Assembly: GCA_933228675.1 (NCBI GenBank) | Contig: OW121740.1 | Location: forward strand, 162,760,806 to 162,824,805 | Source of the DNA: Stomorhina lunata | Taxonomy: Eukaryota > Arthropoda > Insecta > Diptera > Rhiniidae | Length of the DNA: 64,000 bases | Reading direction: 5' to 3' | Part shown: positions 25,776-37,405 of the stretch, piece after piece | Layout: the number at the start of each line of letters is the position of its first letter | How positions within the stretch are numbered: position 1 is the stretch's first letter | The notes under the pieces: model-generated | Databases searched by the model: none | What the model was told of the DNA's origin: nothing | What the model saw: the letters and a program-made list of their open reading frames with translations, nothing else | Program-made: the position numbers and the translations under genes

Positions 25776-26318
25776 AGTCAAAAATGTATACATAGCAAAA
25801 GAAAACACTTTCTCCTTTCTTTCATTATTAATTAAAGATTTTGATTTTTGCCAAGACTGGGACTTATTAGACGACTTTGGCGAAAACTTTTTTTACAAAG
25901 CTTATAATTCAATACACCTTTAATATTTTATCAAAAATCTTTTTTCTTAAGCAATAAATCGAAAGCTTTCAAAACATATGACCACGAATCACATTGAATT
26001 TTCAAAGGAATTTATTGCTTAATTCTGTATTAAAGAAACTTGTTATCCTAGTATTAGTTACATATATGTTTTGGTATTTGTGAAGAAGAACTGTATGTAT
26101 ATGCAAATTATTTGAAAAAATACCAAAGAAAATAATAAATAACGCCAGATGTCTGAAATATGTCGATACTTGAATGTGAGTATGTGTGGGAGAGTCACAA
26201 ATATAAGTGGTTTTGACAGAATATTTATATGGAAGTGAGATAGCGTTAGCTTAAAAGCAAAAGATTTTAAGGATCTGAAAAAGTCGGTATAGTAAAATGT
26301 AGCTCAAGAAAAAATAAA
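25776..26318. other. Unique intron sequence
   Basis: No coding, RNA or repeat signal recognised. Confidence 0.5.
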
Positions 26319-26614
26319 CCAGGAGCCAAATCGACGCATTCGATAACAAAATAAATATAAAATATTTCAGAAACATTTGTGTAGCATACTTTAAGGATAA
26401 TCTAAATAACATATTGTATACAACTTTCCCTACATTGTAACTTATTTGTCAAAAGTTCCCTGATAGTAAAATAATTTCAATCAAACTGAATTTTTTGATA
26501 AACTAACGGATATTTTTTGAAATTTGCATAATAAATTATTTTGAAAATCCCTAAGGTATAGTTGCTTAAAAGTCTGAGTTTTCAATCGAATTCGGCGATT
26601 TGGTCCCATAACTG
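26319..26614 (+). mobile_element. MITE copy 1 (about 296 bp)
   Basis: Left end CCAGGAGCCAAATCGACGC then ATTCGATAAC; the right end, reverse-complemented, reads CAGTTATGGGACCAAATCG then CCGAATTCGATTG. The subterminal motif GTAGCATACTTTAAGGATAA on the left is mirrored by an imperfect copy on the right (minus strand GCAACTATACCTTAGGGAT). There is no coding capacity. It is homologous to 36881-37168 and 37406-37722. Confidence 0.75.
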
Positions 26615-27022
26615 ATATTTTTTGAAGTTGATTTTTAAGCTAAAGCGATCTTTAGGAATAATCTGTTGGTTCAAAAATCGAGCTCGACAGACCTTATGTA
26701 GTGATCACAGAGTTTACAAATTTCCTGCTTAAATCAATTTTTTAAATTTTTCTTTTTTCAATTTCAACCTTTTATGGAATGGCTAGCGATATGTTGAAGA
26801 AATTTTATTTTTATTGATGAATAGGTTAAGTTATGGCTATTGGTATTTTGAATGGTATTTCTCATAAACTATTGGATATTATAAACATTTCTGTATTAAC
26901 TTTTCTTATATAAAAATATCTTTTGAAATAAATATTTTACGATTGAAAAAAACAGCAAATGGAAATAATGATTTAAAGCTCTGCAGTTAAATATTGAGAT
27001 GAAGTATAAATAATATATGTAT

Positions 27023-27325
27023 ATTAGGGTGTCTCACCTTAGTATGAGGAAAATTAAATTTTGTAATTCAGAATTTTTTACATTTGATGCTAATAATTCA
27101 ATTTCAAAGTTTCTTTCAGATCGGATATCGGAAAAGCGTGCCGACTTGACGGCAAAAGAACCTTATTTGGACAAATAAGGTTCTTTAAATGTTTGAACAA
27201 AATTTCCACTTAGAATACATTTAAAAAAAGTGTTTAGTTTAGTACATGGTACTGAGAAGTAAATGGGTTTTCCAACGAGAGATATAACCTTAAAATCGGT
27301 TGAAAACTTTCCTAATTATTAAAGT
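27023..27325 (+). mobile_element. Dispersed element fragment beginning TTAGGGTGTCTC
   Basis: The segment matches the reverse complement of 63250-63548 in scattered blocks: TTTCAGATCGGATATCGG, GACTTGACGGCAAA, CACTTAGAATACATTT and CCAACGAGAGATATAACC. The start TTAGGGTGTC resembles the other copy's TTAGAGTGTCCC. The family is unidentified, and neither copy codes for protein. Confidence 0.65.
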
Positions 27326-27439
27326 TTTTCCAAAATATTCTGCATACTTGACTCTCCTGAGCATATGCAATAAAATCAATTATTATCTTTAAATATTTAT
27401 TAAGTTTGACTTAAGGTTTACATATTAAGCCGAGGATAT

Positions 27440-28300
27440 GGCGAGGATGTCGTGACCCCTCCCATATAAGTTTCTATATTAAAAATAACGAATATGGATA
27501 ACCGAGCGGACAAATTTTTCCAAAATTTTGACAGTATGTTAAGGTGTGACCGGTGGTTCAAATAGGCAGGGTTTTTTTAAATATCAAGTGGGCGTGACCC
27601 CTCCCATATAAATCAAATATTCAAAATGACAAATATGGATGACCGAACTGACCGATGTTTCTGAAATTTTGATAGTATGTTAAGGTGTAACCGTTGGTTA
27701 AAATTGGCAAGGTTTTTTTAAATATTAAGTGGGCATGACCCTCCCATATAAGTTATATATTAAAAATGACAAATATGGAGGATGAACTGACCAATTTTTT
27801 TGATATTGTGACAGTATGTCAAGGTGTGACCGGTGGGTAAAATAGGCTTGCTTTATTTTAATCTCAAGTGGGCGTGACCCCTCCCATATAAGTCAAATAT
27901 AAAAATGATAAATACGGATGACCGATTAAAACAGGCTAGGTTTTTTTGAAATCTCAAGTGACCCCTGCCATATAAATCATATGTAAAAAAATGACAAATA
28001 TGGATGACTGAACTGACCGATTTTTCCAAAATTTTGACACTTTGTTAATGTGCGATCGGAGGTTAAAGTAGGCTAGATTTTTTTTTCGAAATCTTAAGTG
28101 GGCGTGACCCCTCCCATATAAGTCAAATATTAAAAATGACAAATATAGATGACCGAGCTGACCGATTTTTCTGAAATTTTGACCAAATGATAAAGTGTGA
28201 CCGGTGGGTAAAATAAGCTTAGTTTTTTTTTATCTTAAGTGGGCGTAACCCCTCCCATATAAGTCAAATATAAAAACGACAAATATCGGTGATATGATCA
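27440..28300 (+). repeat. Seven-copy minisatellite, about 140-bp unit
   Basis: GTGACCCCTCCCATATAA or a close variant recurs at about 27452, 27592, 27732, 27872, 27960, 28101 and 28243. Spacing is 140-142 bp except for one 88-bp unit with an internal deletion. Each unit also carries GACAAATATGGATGACCGA and AAGGTGTGACCGGTGG. Frames here, such as 27954-28142 on the minus strand, are artefacts. Confidence 0.93.
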
Positions 28301-28610
28301 AGACGACTAAACCGAATTAATTAAAGTTTTAAATGTAGATATTTTTTACCATCGGATAGTTTTTGCTTTTTAAATTTTTGAAAATGGACTAAGGAGAACC
28401 TGTGAATCGAAAAATTGGGATGAAATTCCCTTTTTCTTTAAAATTGCATCACTTGAGAACGGCTGCACTGATGAAAACTATTTTTTCTAAATGTTGATCT
28501 TAATCCAAGTTAGGATTCCACAAAAAGAGAAATTGACCATGCCTACTTTTACGCCCTCTTTTTTGATTTATCTAAAATCGAAAAACGACTGCACGGATAT
28601 TAATAATATC
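28301..28610. other. Intron sequence between repeats
   Basis: AT-rich; contains short phrases such as AACGGCTGCACTGATG and ACGACTGCACGGATATT, probably element debris. No gene seen. Confidence 0.4.
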
Positions 28611-28890
28611 TGATTATTGTTTGTTAATAGTTTGACTGGCGATTGTTTGGAGGCTTTTCATGATTATTTGATGATTGTTTGATAGTTGTTTGATGATTGA
28701 TTGACTGATGACTGTTTGAAGATTTTTTATGATTATTTGAAAATTGTTTCACCATTAACTGCCGATTTTTGAAATTTGTTTTATGTTTGGTTGATGATTG
28801 TTTGACGATTATTTGATGATTGTTTGATGGTTGTTTGATGATTGACTGATGACTGTTCAAAGATTGTTAGATAATTATTTCTCGATTGAC
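28611..28890 (+). repeat. Degenerate TTTGATGATTG repeat
   Basis: Variants of TTTGATGATTG and GATTGTTTGA recur many times. The minus-strand frames full of Asn, Gln, Ser and His (28624-29017) are products of this repeat. Confidence 0.85.
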
Positions 28891-28965
28891 TGGCTACGCG
28901 GGGAATGCTTAAACTGCTAGTATAATATAAAAATCTTGCACTCCATACATTTTTTTCTGTCAAAA

Positions 28966-29195
28966 GTGAAATTAAAGTGGATAAAGAACAATGAAAAACA
29001 TATAAACGCACAAACACATATATATTTCATGAGCACGTGGGTGTGCCTCAGCTTTATCTCATTGGATAGTCGTCGCCATTAGTTATTTCCGAATTAGAGT
29101 TAAAGCGGTATACTCTTTTTTTATGGGACTTTTCAAAACTACCATACGGTAAATCAATATATGGAAGTACAACATCTTTGTATTATAGTATCTTT
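28966..29195 (+). repeat. Left member of a dispersed inverted repeat pair
   Basis: AAGTGAAATTAAAGTGGA, AAAGAACAATGAAAAAC, CCGAATTAGAGTTAAAGCGG and TATACTCTTTTTTTATGGG all occur in the reverse complement of 32205-32440 with minor changes. The pair is separated by about 3 kb. The family is unidentified; possibly the two ends of one composite element. Confidence 0.8.
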
Positions 29196-30373
29196 GCTAG
29201 TAGCTATATTTTGCACCCTTAATAGTACCCCTGTTAAGTGCTTTATAACATAGCTCTGTTAACTATTTAGTTTTGTGTCTAGGATAAAAAATTTATAATT
29301 AAATTCACAAACATATAAAATTCCCCTTCACTAAATTTTTCCCACTGATAATATTAACGATAAATAATCTATTTGATTACAATCGATTTACAATTTCATT
29401 CGTTTGAAGAGTATTACGTTAATAATATTAGGAATTTAAATGAATTTTATTATTAATGACTACCTTTAAGCATATGCATGCTTATGCATGTTTATACAAA
29501 ATCCCTAAAATATTCAACTAATCATTAACTAAATTATCGTTCGACATACAACGAAATAAATTTTGTATTAATAAATCACTAAAATTTACTTAAGACAAAA
29601 TATCATTTGACATAATCAATGATAATATTTAAATGACAGTTAGATATACATAACTATTTTATATAAGAACATAAATATTTGACATACATACATAGAAACA
29701 AATATATAATATCCATTTATCGTTTTCAATCATTAACAAACAAAATACCTTGAATATTGAAGCAGTTTCTTTTAAGTTTGTTCAAACATAATGTGTTACA
29801 TGTCATTATATAGTTTATCACTTTATCAAGATCCTCTCTATAGCATGAGTCACGAATATAATAATTGACAGCGAACGAAAATGTTAGCGAAACAAAAAAT
29901 GAAAAAGGATACAATATATAAAATATTTACAAAAGATACGAGTTTGACAATAGACAGATATTTTTTGCTAGTAAATGCCAAAAGGGTTTTGTCAAGTGGA
30001 AATGGGAGCAAGAAATCAAAAAAACAAAATTGAAGAAAAATATCGCAGATATTCTTTACTCCGGCTTCTTTATTCTTTCGATTTTCCATAAATAAATCAC
30101 GCGTGATAAAGAGCAACATTTTTGCTAGTTTCACATTTTTCTATTCAAAAATTCTTTTTTCTCTTATATTTTTAAATATCACGAGTGAGAACTATAAGAT
30201 GGATATTAGTTTTATAAATATCAAACGTGACTGACTGTTTCAATTTCTTATGTTACGAATATTTGCTTCTATTGTAGTTTAAAAAATTTGCTATTTATAC
30301 AGTCAAATCAAATGAAATATTGAAAATCATAAGTCATAGACATTTGACATACATTAGCAGCAGAAGCTGAATA
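29196..30373. other. Unique AT-rich intron sequence
   Basis: Overlapping minus-strand frames (29726-29914, 29850-30134) are AT-driven and show no recognisable domain. Nothing else seen. Confidence 0.5.
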
Positions 30374-30428
30374 ATGTATGTATGTATGTATGTATGTATG
30401 TATGTATGTATGTATGTATGTATGTATA
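30374..30428 (+). repeat. (ATGT)n microsatellite
   Basis: About 13 copies of the 4-bp unit. Confidence 0.95.
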
Positions 30429-30814
30429 TAAGAAAAAATTATATAAAAATAGAGGAAAAACTGGAAATGTAATAGTGAAATGATAATATTTTTATATGCA
30501 GTTTTAGTAAAAAATGAGAATTTATCTTGCTGGTAGATGTATTTTATATAAAAAATGTTATATATTACCCAGCAGATCCAAAAGGAAGGGCCAAACTAAT
30601 GAAATGGAGAGTAATTTTAATATAAAACATAAATATGTAAATCAAGGCCCATCAATTATAGCCAAGGGTCTGCGCAAAGCGAACAGAAGAAGAAAAAAAA
30701 AAAAAATAGCCGGCAGAGTTGCCGTTTTTTCATACTTTTAACTAACATAGGTATTTTTTCAATGTGTAGTTCTAACATTTTAAAAATAAAAAGTTTTCCA
30801 TTCTATTTTTTTTT
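30429..30814. other. Intron sequence before the second family B array
   Basis: A 75-codon plus-strand frame at 30514-30741 (Lys/Arg-rich, no recognised motif) is probably chance. Nothing else seen. Confidence 0.4.
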
Positions 30815-31815
30815 TAATTTTTTATCAACAATTTTTCTATAGAAAGATTGTTTTTGTCAAAAATTTGTATATAGTACAATTTTTTTTCTCAAAAAATTTT
30901 CTATATAAAATTTTTTTTGTCAAAAATTTTTCTATAGAATTTTCTTTTTGTCAAAAATTTTTCTATAGAATTTTTTTTTGTCAAAACTTTTTCTATAGAA
31001 TTTTTTTTTTGTCAAAAAATTTTCTATAGAGAATTTTTTTTTTTGTCAAAAATTTTTCTATAGAAATTTTTTTATCACAAATTTTTCTATAGAAATTTTT
31101 TTTGTGAAAAATTTTTCTATACAAAATTTTTTTATCAAAAATTTTTCTATAGAAAATTTTTTTATCAAAAATTTTACTATTGAAAATTTTCTTACAAATA
31201 TATTGGTATAGAAAATTTTTTTATCAAATATTTTTCTGTACAAAATATTTTTTATAGAAAAATTTTTGATAAAAAAATTTTTCTGTACAAAATATTTTTT
31301 TATAGAAAATTTTTTTATAAAAAATTTCTATAAAAAATTTTTCTATAGAAAATTTTTTTATCAAAAATTTTTCTATAGAAATTTTTTTTTATCAAAAATT
31401 TTTCTACATAATATTTTTTTATCAAAAATTTTTTCTATAGAAAATGTTTTTTATCAAAAATTTTTCTATAGAAAATTTTTTTTATCAAAAATTTTTCTAT
31501 AGAAAATTTTTTTTATCAAAAATTTTTCTATAGAAAATTTTTTTTTATCAAAAATTTTTCTATAGAAATTTTTTTTTATCAAAAATTTTTCTATAGAAAA
31601 TTTTTTTTATCAAAAATTTTTCTATAAAAAATTTTTTTATCAAAAATTGTGCTATAGAAAATTTTTTATCAAAAATTTTTCTATTGAAAATTTTCTTACA
31701 AATATATTGGTATAGAAAATTTTTTTATCAAAAATTTTTCTGTACAAAAAATTTTTTTATAGAAAATTTTTTTATCAAAATTTTTTTTATAAAAAAGTTC
31801 TATAGAAAATTTTCC
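30815..31815 (+). repeat. Family B satellite, 30-31-bp monomer
   Basis: TATCAAAAATTTTTC then TATAGAAAATTTTTTT, same as 9520-11427, with a more regular block at 31330-31620. The rare segment CTTACAAATATATTGGTATAG occurs at 31191 and 31695 (504 bp apart), showing a long duplication. The array abuts the foldback element at 31817. Confidence 0.94.
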
Positions 31816-31816
31816 T

Positions 31817-32053
31817 CAAAAAGAAGAGTATTTGCATTTGATCCCAAATCTGTTACATTTATTTATTAATTTAACAGATCAATTTATTGATAAAAAGCCA
31901 AAAAATGTTTGCGGAGAAACCAAATTCCTCGACGAGTTTCGATGGTTGGTTAAGCCATCTCTTCAGCAGGATTATCCCCAATTTAGACAGATCTGTTACA
32001 TTAATAAATAAATGTAACAGGTTTGAGATCAAATGCAAATACTCTTCTTTTTG
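31817..32053 (+). mobile_element. Short foldback element with 64-bp inverted arms
   Basis: Left arm 31817-31880 begins CAAAAAGAAGAGTATTTGC. Right arm 31990-32053 is its reverse complement with about three mismatches. A core of about 110 bp (AGCCATCTCTTCAGCAGG and neighbours) is shared in reverse with 11760-11835. The sequence continues to about 32080 (TGAATAATATTTACATCCCG), also present at 11910 and 52310. It has no coding capacity. It is directly attached to a family B array, as is the 11.7-kb copy. Confidence 0.85.
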
Positions 32054-32204
32054 AATAATATTTACATCCCGACTATTTTGTTATTTTTTGATAAAACTGC
32101 ATGCATTCATCCCTTGTCTGCCCTATTCTCCTAATCAAGCAGCAAGTGACTACTTCTTGTTCCCAAATATGAAGGAATATTTTTCCGGAATAAGATTTGA
32201 CCAA

Positions 32205-32440
32205 AGACTCTATAATATAAAGATATTGTACTTCTAATACATTGATTTGCGTATGGTCGTTTTTAAAAGTCCCATAAAAAAGAGAGTATACCGCTTTTAC
32301 TCTAATTCGGAAACAACTAATGGAGACGATTATCCAATGAGAGAAAGCTAAGGCACACACACGTGCTCGTGAAATGTATGTTTGTTTGTGCGTTTAAGTA
32401 TTTTTCATTGTTCTTTATTCACTTTAATTTCACTTTTTTT
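32205..32440 (-). repeat. Right member of the dispersed inverted repeat pair
   Basis: Reverse-complement match to 28966-29195 (CCGAATTAGAGTAAAAGCGG, GAGAGTATACCGCTTTTAC in plus sense). A 95-codon minus-strand frame crosses it (32073-32360). Its end (EQEVVTCCLIRRIGQTRDEC) has protein-like composition but matches no family I know, so I do not call a gene. Confidence 0.8.
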
Positions 32441-32509
32441 CGAGTGCTGATCTGATCTTCGTTTTGACTCTAAAGACAACATCTCAAAATCTTCTCACAA
32501 AAAATGCAT

Positions 32510-33925
32510 TTTTTGATTACCTCGAGAAATCGTATTTTTTAAAATAACTGATTTTCTTAAAATAAAAATTAAAAAACTACGATTTCCTTGGAAACTATAG
32601 AAAATAGAGTCATTTAAGCAAAAATTTGTGATCACTGAAAAAAATTCAAAATTTGTATTAAAACCTGATTTTAAAAATATAAAACTGCCATTTTCTTGGA
32701 AACTAAAGAAGATAGAGCCATTTAAGCAAAAATCTGTGATCACTTAAAAAAAATCAAAATTTGTAGTTAAACCTGATTGTTTGAAAATTTTTATATTAAA
32801 ATTTGATTCTCTTATAAACTAAGGGAGATATAGACATTTAAGTAAAAATTTAAAAATTTTGTACCTGATTTTTTTAAAGTTTTTTGGAAACCTGATTTTT
32901 TGTTATGGAAGTATAATGATTCGATTTTCTTGGAAACTAAAAGAGATAGAGCCATTAAGGCAAAACTATGTGATCACTGAAAAAATATCCTGATTTTTTG
33001 AAAGTTTTTTGGAAACCTGTTTTTTTTTGTTATGGAAGTATAAAGATTCGATTTTCTTGGAAACTAAAGGAGATAGAGTCATTAAGACAAAAATATGTGA
33101 TCACTGAAAAAATGTCAAAATTCGTACTTAAACCTTATTTTTTAAAAATTTTAATACAAAAATATAAAAGTGGTAGTTTCTTATAAACTAAAGAAGATAG
33201 AGCCATTTAGGCAAAAACTATGATCATTAAAAAAATTTTAACTTTGTACTAAAACCTCCTTTTTTGAAAGTTTTAAGATAAAAATATTAATATTTATGTA
33301 TATGAAAATATAAATTTCGATTTTCTAAGAATCTGTGATCATTTTAAAAAATCAAAATTTATACTAAAACCAAATTTTTTGAAAATTTTTATATAAAAAT
33401 AAAAAAGACTATTTCTTTAAAAACTAAAGGAGTTAGAGCCATTTAGGTAAAAATCTGTGATTACTAAAAAAAAATTTTAAATTATTACTTAAACCTGATT
33501 TTTTAAAAAGTTTTATATGAAAATTCAAAACTTTGATTTTTTTTGAAACTAAACTTTGATAAAAATCTGTAATCACTAAAAGAATTCAAAATTCGTACTT
33601 AAACCTGGTTATTTGAATATTTTTGGAAAAAATTTCGATTTTCTTGAAAGCTAAAGCAGAGGGAACCATTTAGGTAAAACAAATCTGTGATCACTAAAAA
33701 ATTTTTAAATTTTTACTAAAACCTGATTATTTGAAAAGTTTTATATGAAAATATAAAACTTCGATTTTTTTTAAAACTAAAGGAGATTTACGTAAAAATC
33801 TATAATCACTAAAAGAATTTAAAATTCGTACTAAATCTTGACTTTCTTAACATCTTTGTATAAAAAAAACCGATTTTCTTGGAAACTAAAGGAGATAGAG
33901 CCATTTAGGCAAAAATATGTGAACA
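32510..33925 (+). repeat. Diverged minisatellite, unit about 110-125 bp, 11 or so copies
   Basis: Each unit carries GAAACTAAAGGAGATAGAGC, then CATTTAGGCAAAAATCTGTG, ATCACT, and ACCTGATTTTTTGAAA. Copies are recognisable near 32590, 32698, 32815, 32930, 33059, 33185, 33420, 33545, 33640, 33772 and 33878. Divergence between copies is high, so the array is old or under weak homogenisation. Confidence 0.9.
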
Positions 33926-33949
33926 TTAACAAAAGATACTATATTGAAA

Positions 33950-35640
33950 AATGAATTAATTTGTTATATAAACACCTTTGATTTATTAAAAAATTTATAG
34001 ACTTATCAGCCTGCCCTCGTATAGATACAGAATTAACGTATTAATTTTTATTTAGACTTTTATTTTCAACTCAACTCTTTTCTTTAGAACCGTTGGGTAC
34101 CCATAAATTTAAAACTTTCCCTCCCTCATATAGTCAATCGTCCCTACACAGACTTTAAAACTTAGAGATGCATTTCATATATTTAGCACTAGCGAACACT
34201 ATCTTTACGAGTATCTAAAGTTTAAACACATACTCTGGCATGTGAACACTTATCCTTTTGCACATAAGTCAGTTAGAAATATTATACATATATTATATCT
34301 AATGGTATTTGTGTGTGTGTATTTATGTATGATGGTATATGTCTGTGATGTATGAATCCTTTTAAGTATTTATTTCTGCATGTTTGTGTGCGTGAGTGCA
34401 TTTCAATGTGGATTTGCTTATATCTCTGACTTAGTTCAGTTGCAAAAGTGGATTTATAGACAAGAAAACTGAGTGCAGCCAAAAGAACTCTCAGACTAAT
34501 GTTTTAAAGGAAACTTATTTGACCATAAGATTCAGGATATTGAAAAGAAATAATTAATGGAGGATTAGTGAAAGGTAATTACTAGTTATACATATGTTAA
34601 ACGATTTTGGAATTACAATAAATTGAATTAGGTCAGGATAAAGCTTTTGATGGCAGAGTTAATGAGTGATTTCTGTAGATTAAAGTATTTGGATAAATTG
34701 GGAATTTTAAGAAAAATGTGTATATTAAATGTTGTTTTTAAAAAAGCTGAAATTTTATACTAAAAGCTCGCATATTTAAAAAAGGACTATTTTCGAAATT
34801 TTTTTACCTTTTTGAAGAAATGCATTTTTTTCTAAAAATCTAAATTTTATACCAATAATTTTGACTTTTTTTGCAAAAGCTCAACTATTATAAATTTTTC
34901 TTTAAACAATCCTTTAACCTTTTAAACTTCCTTTTATAAAAGAGAAGAGTTAAAAACGGAAATTAAACACAAAAAAAGTTTTTGAATTTTACTTTTTTAA
35001 CCAAAAAAAAAAAACAAAAAAAAAAAATCGATCAGATTATCATTTTCCTATACTCGTACACCAACTGCCTGTGGCTGTATCCTTGCTATCTGCCAACAGC
35101 ATCTCACTCTCCCTCTTTTGTATGTAGTTTTCATTCTTTGGCATTTAGTTTCCTCTTGATTTCTTCTTTCAAGTCTTAACATGACAAAAACGTTAATCGG
35201 AAATTGAGTTTAGTTTCGAGATTTTTTTCATTCTCTCTTCGACTTCCTTTTTTTTTTTTGGTACATAATGTCTGTTGCTAGAATTTGTTTAGTACTTTTA
35301 TAAGACATTAAGGAATAAAAAGCAGAGATTTTGCTGTTTTTTTTTTGTTGTTACTGCTTTTGGCTTAAACCAGACAGCTAATGACAATTAGTAGGTATTA
35401 TTAGCATACAAAAAGGGATGTGTTTTTGGTTCGAGTTGTAAAAAAACGTTTTACAGATTGGCTTAATTTTACATAAGAAGAGTGTAACGAATGAAATATG
35501 CATTTACTATATTAAAGACAATGTATTCCATATAATAAGGTATACTAAAACTTAAAAAAAAATTTTATTATGCATTTTTTTTATATAACAAAAAAATCTG
35601 AAAGTTGATTCTCACACTGTTTAAAATGCGATTTTTTTTA
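33950..35640. other. Unique AT-rich intron sequence
   Basis: A short GT run near 34310 and A runs near 35000-35025. Frames at 34282-34482 and 34982-35179 have no recognisable motif. Confidence 0.5.
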
Positions 35641-35689
35641 TATTTTTTTCTATATTTTTTGAATATTTCAATATTATTTATTTTAAATA

Positions 35690-35915
35690 TTTTGTATCCA
35701 GGACGCCAAACCTATGATATAATAGACCGATTTCAGACATTTTCAATACTTAAAAAAATGCAGCAGCAATTTATAGTTTATATGAACGGACATCCGTCCA
35801 GACGGACAGGAATTCGACTCTGGAATTGATTGTAAGTAGATAAGTATACCTAAGGGTGGGGTTTAAAGCATTATTTATATTTATGTGTTACATTTCACGC
35901 CACATTTGTTCGAAA
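35690..35915 (+). mobile_element. Fragment of a Helitron-like (mini-me) element
   Basis: CGTCCAGACGGACAGGAATT and CGACTCTGGAATTGATTG, then GTATACCTAAGGGTGGGG and ATGTGTTACATTTC, follow the same order as the 3' half of the element at 13172-13738. The 3' terminal hairpin is missing. Confidence 0.65.
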
Positions 35916-35924
35916 TGCTAAAAA

Positions 35925-36295
35925 AAATAGTCCCTTGAAAATTTGAGCTTAATCGGATGAGGGGAAAGCGTGCCCATGACCCGCCCAAAATTCGCAAAAT
36001 ACCAAATTTTTTACTTTGATTGTCAATAACTCCATTAATACTTTAGAATAAATAAATTCCAAAGTAAGACAAAATTTACAATTCGGTGGCCTGCAAGTAC
36101 TATATGGCTGAGCTTTTTCAAAACGTTGTCAAATTTAGTTAGTTTTTTTTTTCGTATTAGAAAATTTTACTGTTTTCTCAGGTCGATTTCAAAAGTCATT
36201 TTTTGATTTTTTGAAAATTTTGTTCAATAAATATTACAAATTATAAATTAAAGTTCCAGTTTCACAAAACAAATAAATAAGAGATTAAAACTTAG
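35925..36295 (+). mobile_element. Diverged copy of a large-foldback arm
   Basis: TTCCAAAGTAAGACAAAATT, CGTATTAGAAAATTTTACTG, TTTCTCAGGTCGATTTCAAA and TTTTTGAAAATTTTGTTCAA follow the same order as 62038-62200 in the 61.6-kb element. Flanks differ. Confidence 0.7.
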
Positions 36296-36330
36296 ACATT
36301 TGTGTTACGACAAACACAGAAATTTTAAGA

Positions 36331-36580
36331 ACGGAGTGTCTACAAAAAAGGCTTATATCAGCTTGTTCTGAGACATAACAAAGTGCCTACACATTTCTGG
36401 CCTGATTTGGCATTATGTCACTTTTGAAAAATGTCACTTCAAGGTATTCGAAAGATAAGCTCAGAAATTTACATAACAGAGTGCCTACAAAAACGGCTTT
36501 TATCGTTATTAAGATAGCAAAGAGTGCCTACATATTTTTTTCCCCGATTTGACATCATGCCGCTATTAAAAATATTCGAG
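36331..36580 (+). repeat. Two-copy tandem duplication, about 145-bp unit
   Basis: AACGGAGTGTCTACAAAAAA and AACAGAGTGCCTACAAAAAC begin two similar halves. Each contains AGTGCCTACA and a GATTTG(G/A)CAT phrase followed by an ATGTCAC or ATGCCGC variant. Confidence 0.65.
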
Positions 36581-36880
36581 TAAGCGACATTTAAACAATT
36601 ATATCCCAGCAAAACTTTTCATTACCATAAAATGCGATAAACAGCTAAAATACTGAAAAGGAACTTCTTATTAACTATTAAAGTCTTTACATTAAAATGG
36701 TGATTACAGAAAAGTAGGGACTTGGGTAAGCAATTGGAAAACAAAAATAACTTATTTCTTTGTTGTTGTTTTATTTAATAAAAAAAATATTTTAAAATCA
36801 AATGCAAATCTTTAAAGCTCACGTCCATACGACTGCCAGGTTGAGACTCTTCCACTGAGGCACTTCTTGTTTTGAAAATC

Positions 36881-37168
36881 TGGTGACAAATCGCCGATAT
36901 CATAATATATTTTATAAACATTTGTGTAGCATACTTTTAGGATAATCTAAATAATATATAACATATTCAAAAGGTTCACTACGTTGTTACTTATTTGTCA
37001 AAAGTTTAACTATCACGGCATTTAATTTAAACAATTTTTTTTGGCAAACAAACGAATATAATTAGATATTAAATTTAATTAAACTGTTTGAAAAATAAAT
37101 TATATTGAAAACCCCAAAAGTATGCTACACAATATTTGCTTAAAATAATGCAGCGGTTTGATCCCTGT
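36881..37168 (+). mobile_element. MITE copy 2
   Basis: GTGACAAATCGCCGATATC on the left and GCGGTTTGATCCCTGTC on the right are inverted relatives. The subterminal GTGTAGCATACTTTTAGG is mirrored by CCAAAAGTATGCTACAC. Same internal order as copy 1. Confidence 0.7.
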
Positions 37169-37405
37169 CTTAATTTACTTCTACAATTTCTATTTTTTTG
37201 ATCCAAAATCATTTGACTTTTTTTTTCTGTGCATTTAATGAAATATTCTAGTCCTATCCAGGTCACTAATTTTTTTTGCTTAAAAAGATAAATTAAACAA
37301 AAACATTTTTTTTAACTATTTTTAAATATAAAAAATTTTAAAATTTCATTCTGTATAAGTTTTTCTTTTATAATAAGAAAAATTTTAAAAATCGAAAAAA
37401 AAATT

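Noticed and set aside
28624..29017. Asn/Gln/Ser-rich minus-strand frames resembling a low-complexity protein
   Set aside because: Produced by the degenerate TTTGATGATTG repeat; no splice sites or start context.
30514..30741. Basic 75-codon frame
   Set aside because: The Lys/Arg run comes from an A-rich stretch, and there is no recognisable motif or gene context.
32073..32360. 95-codon minus-strand frame as a real gene
   Set aside because: It overlaps the dispersed inverted repeat and foldback tail, and I recognise no family. It stays a possibility only.
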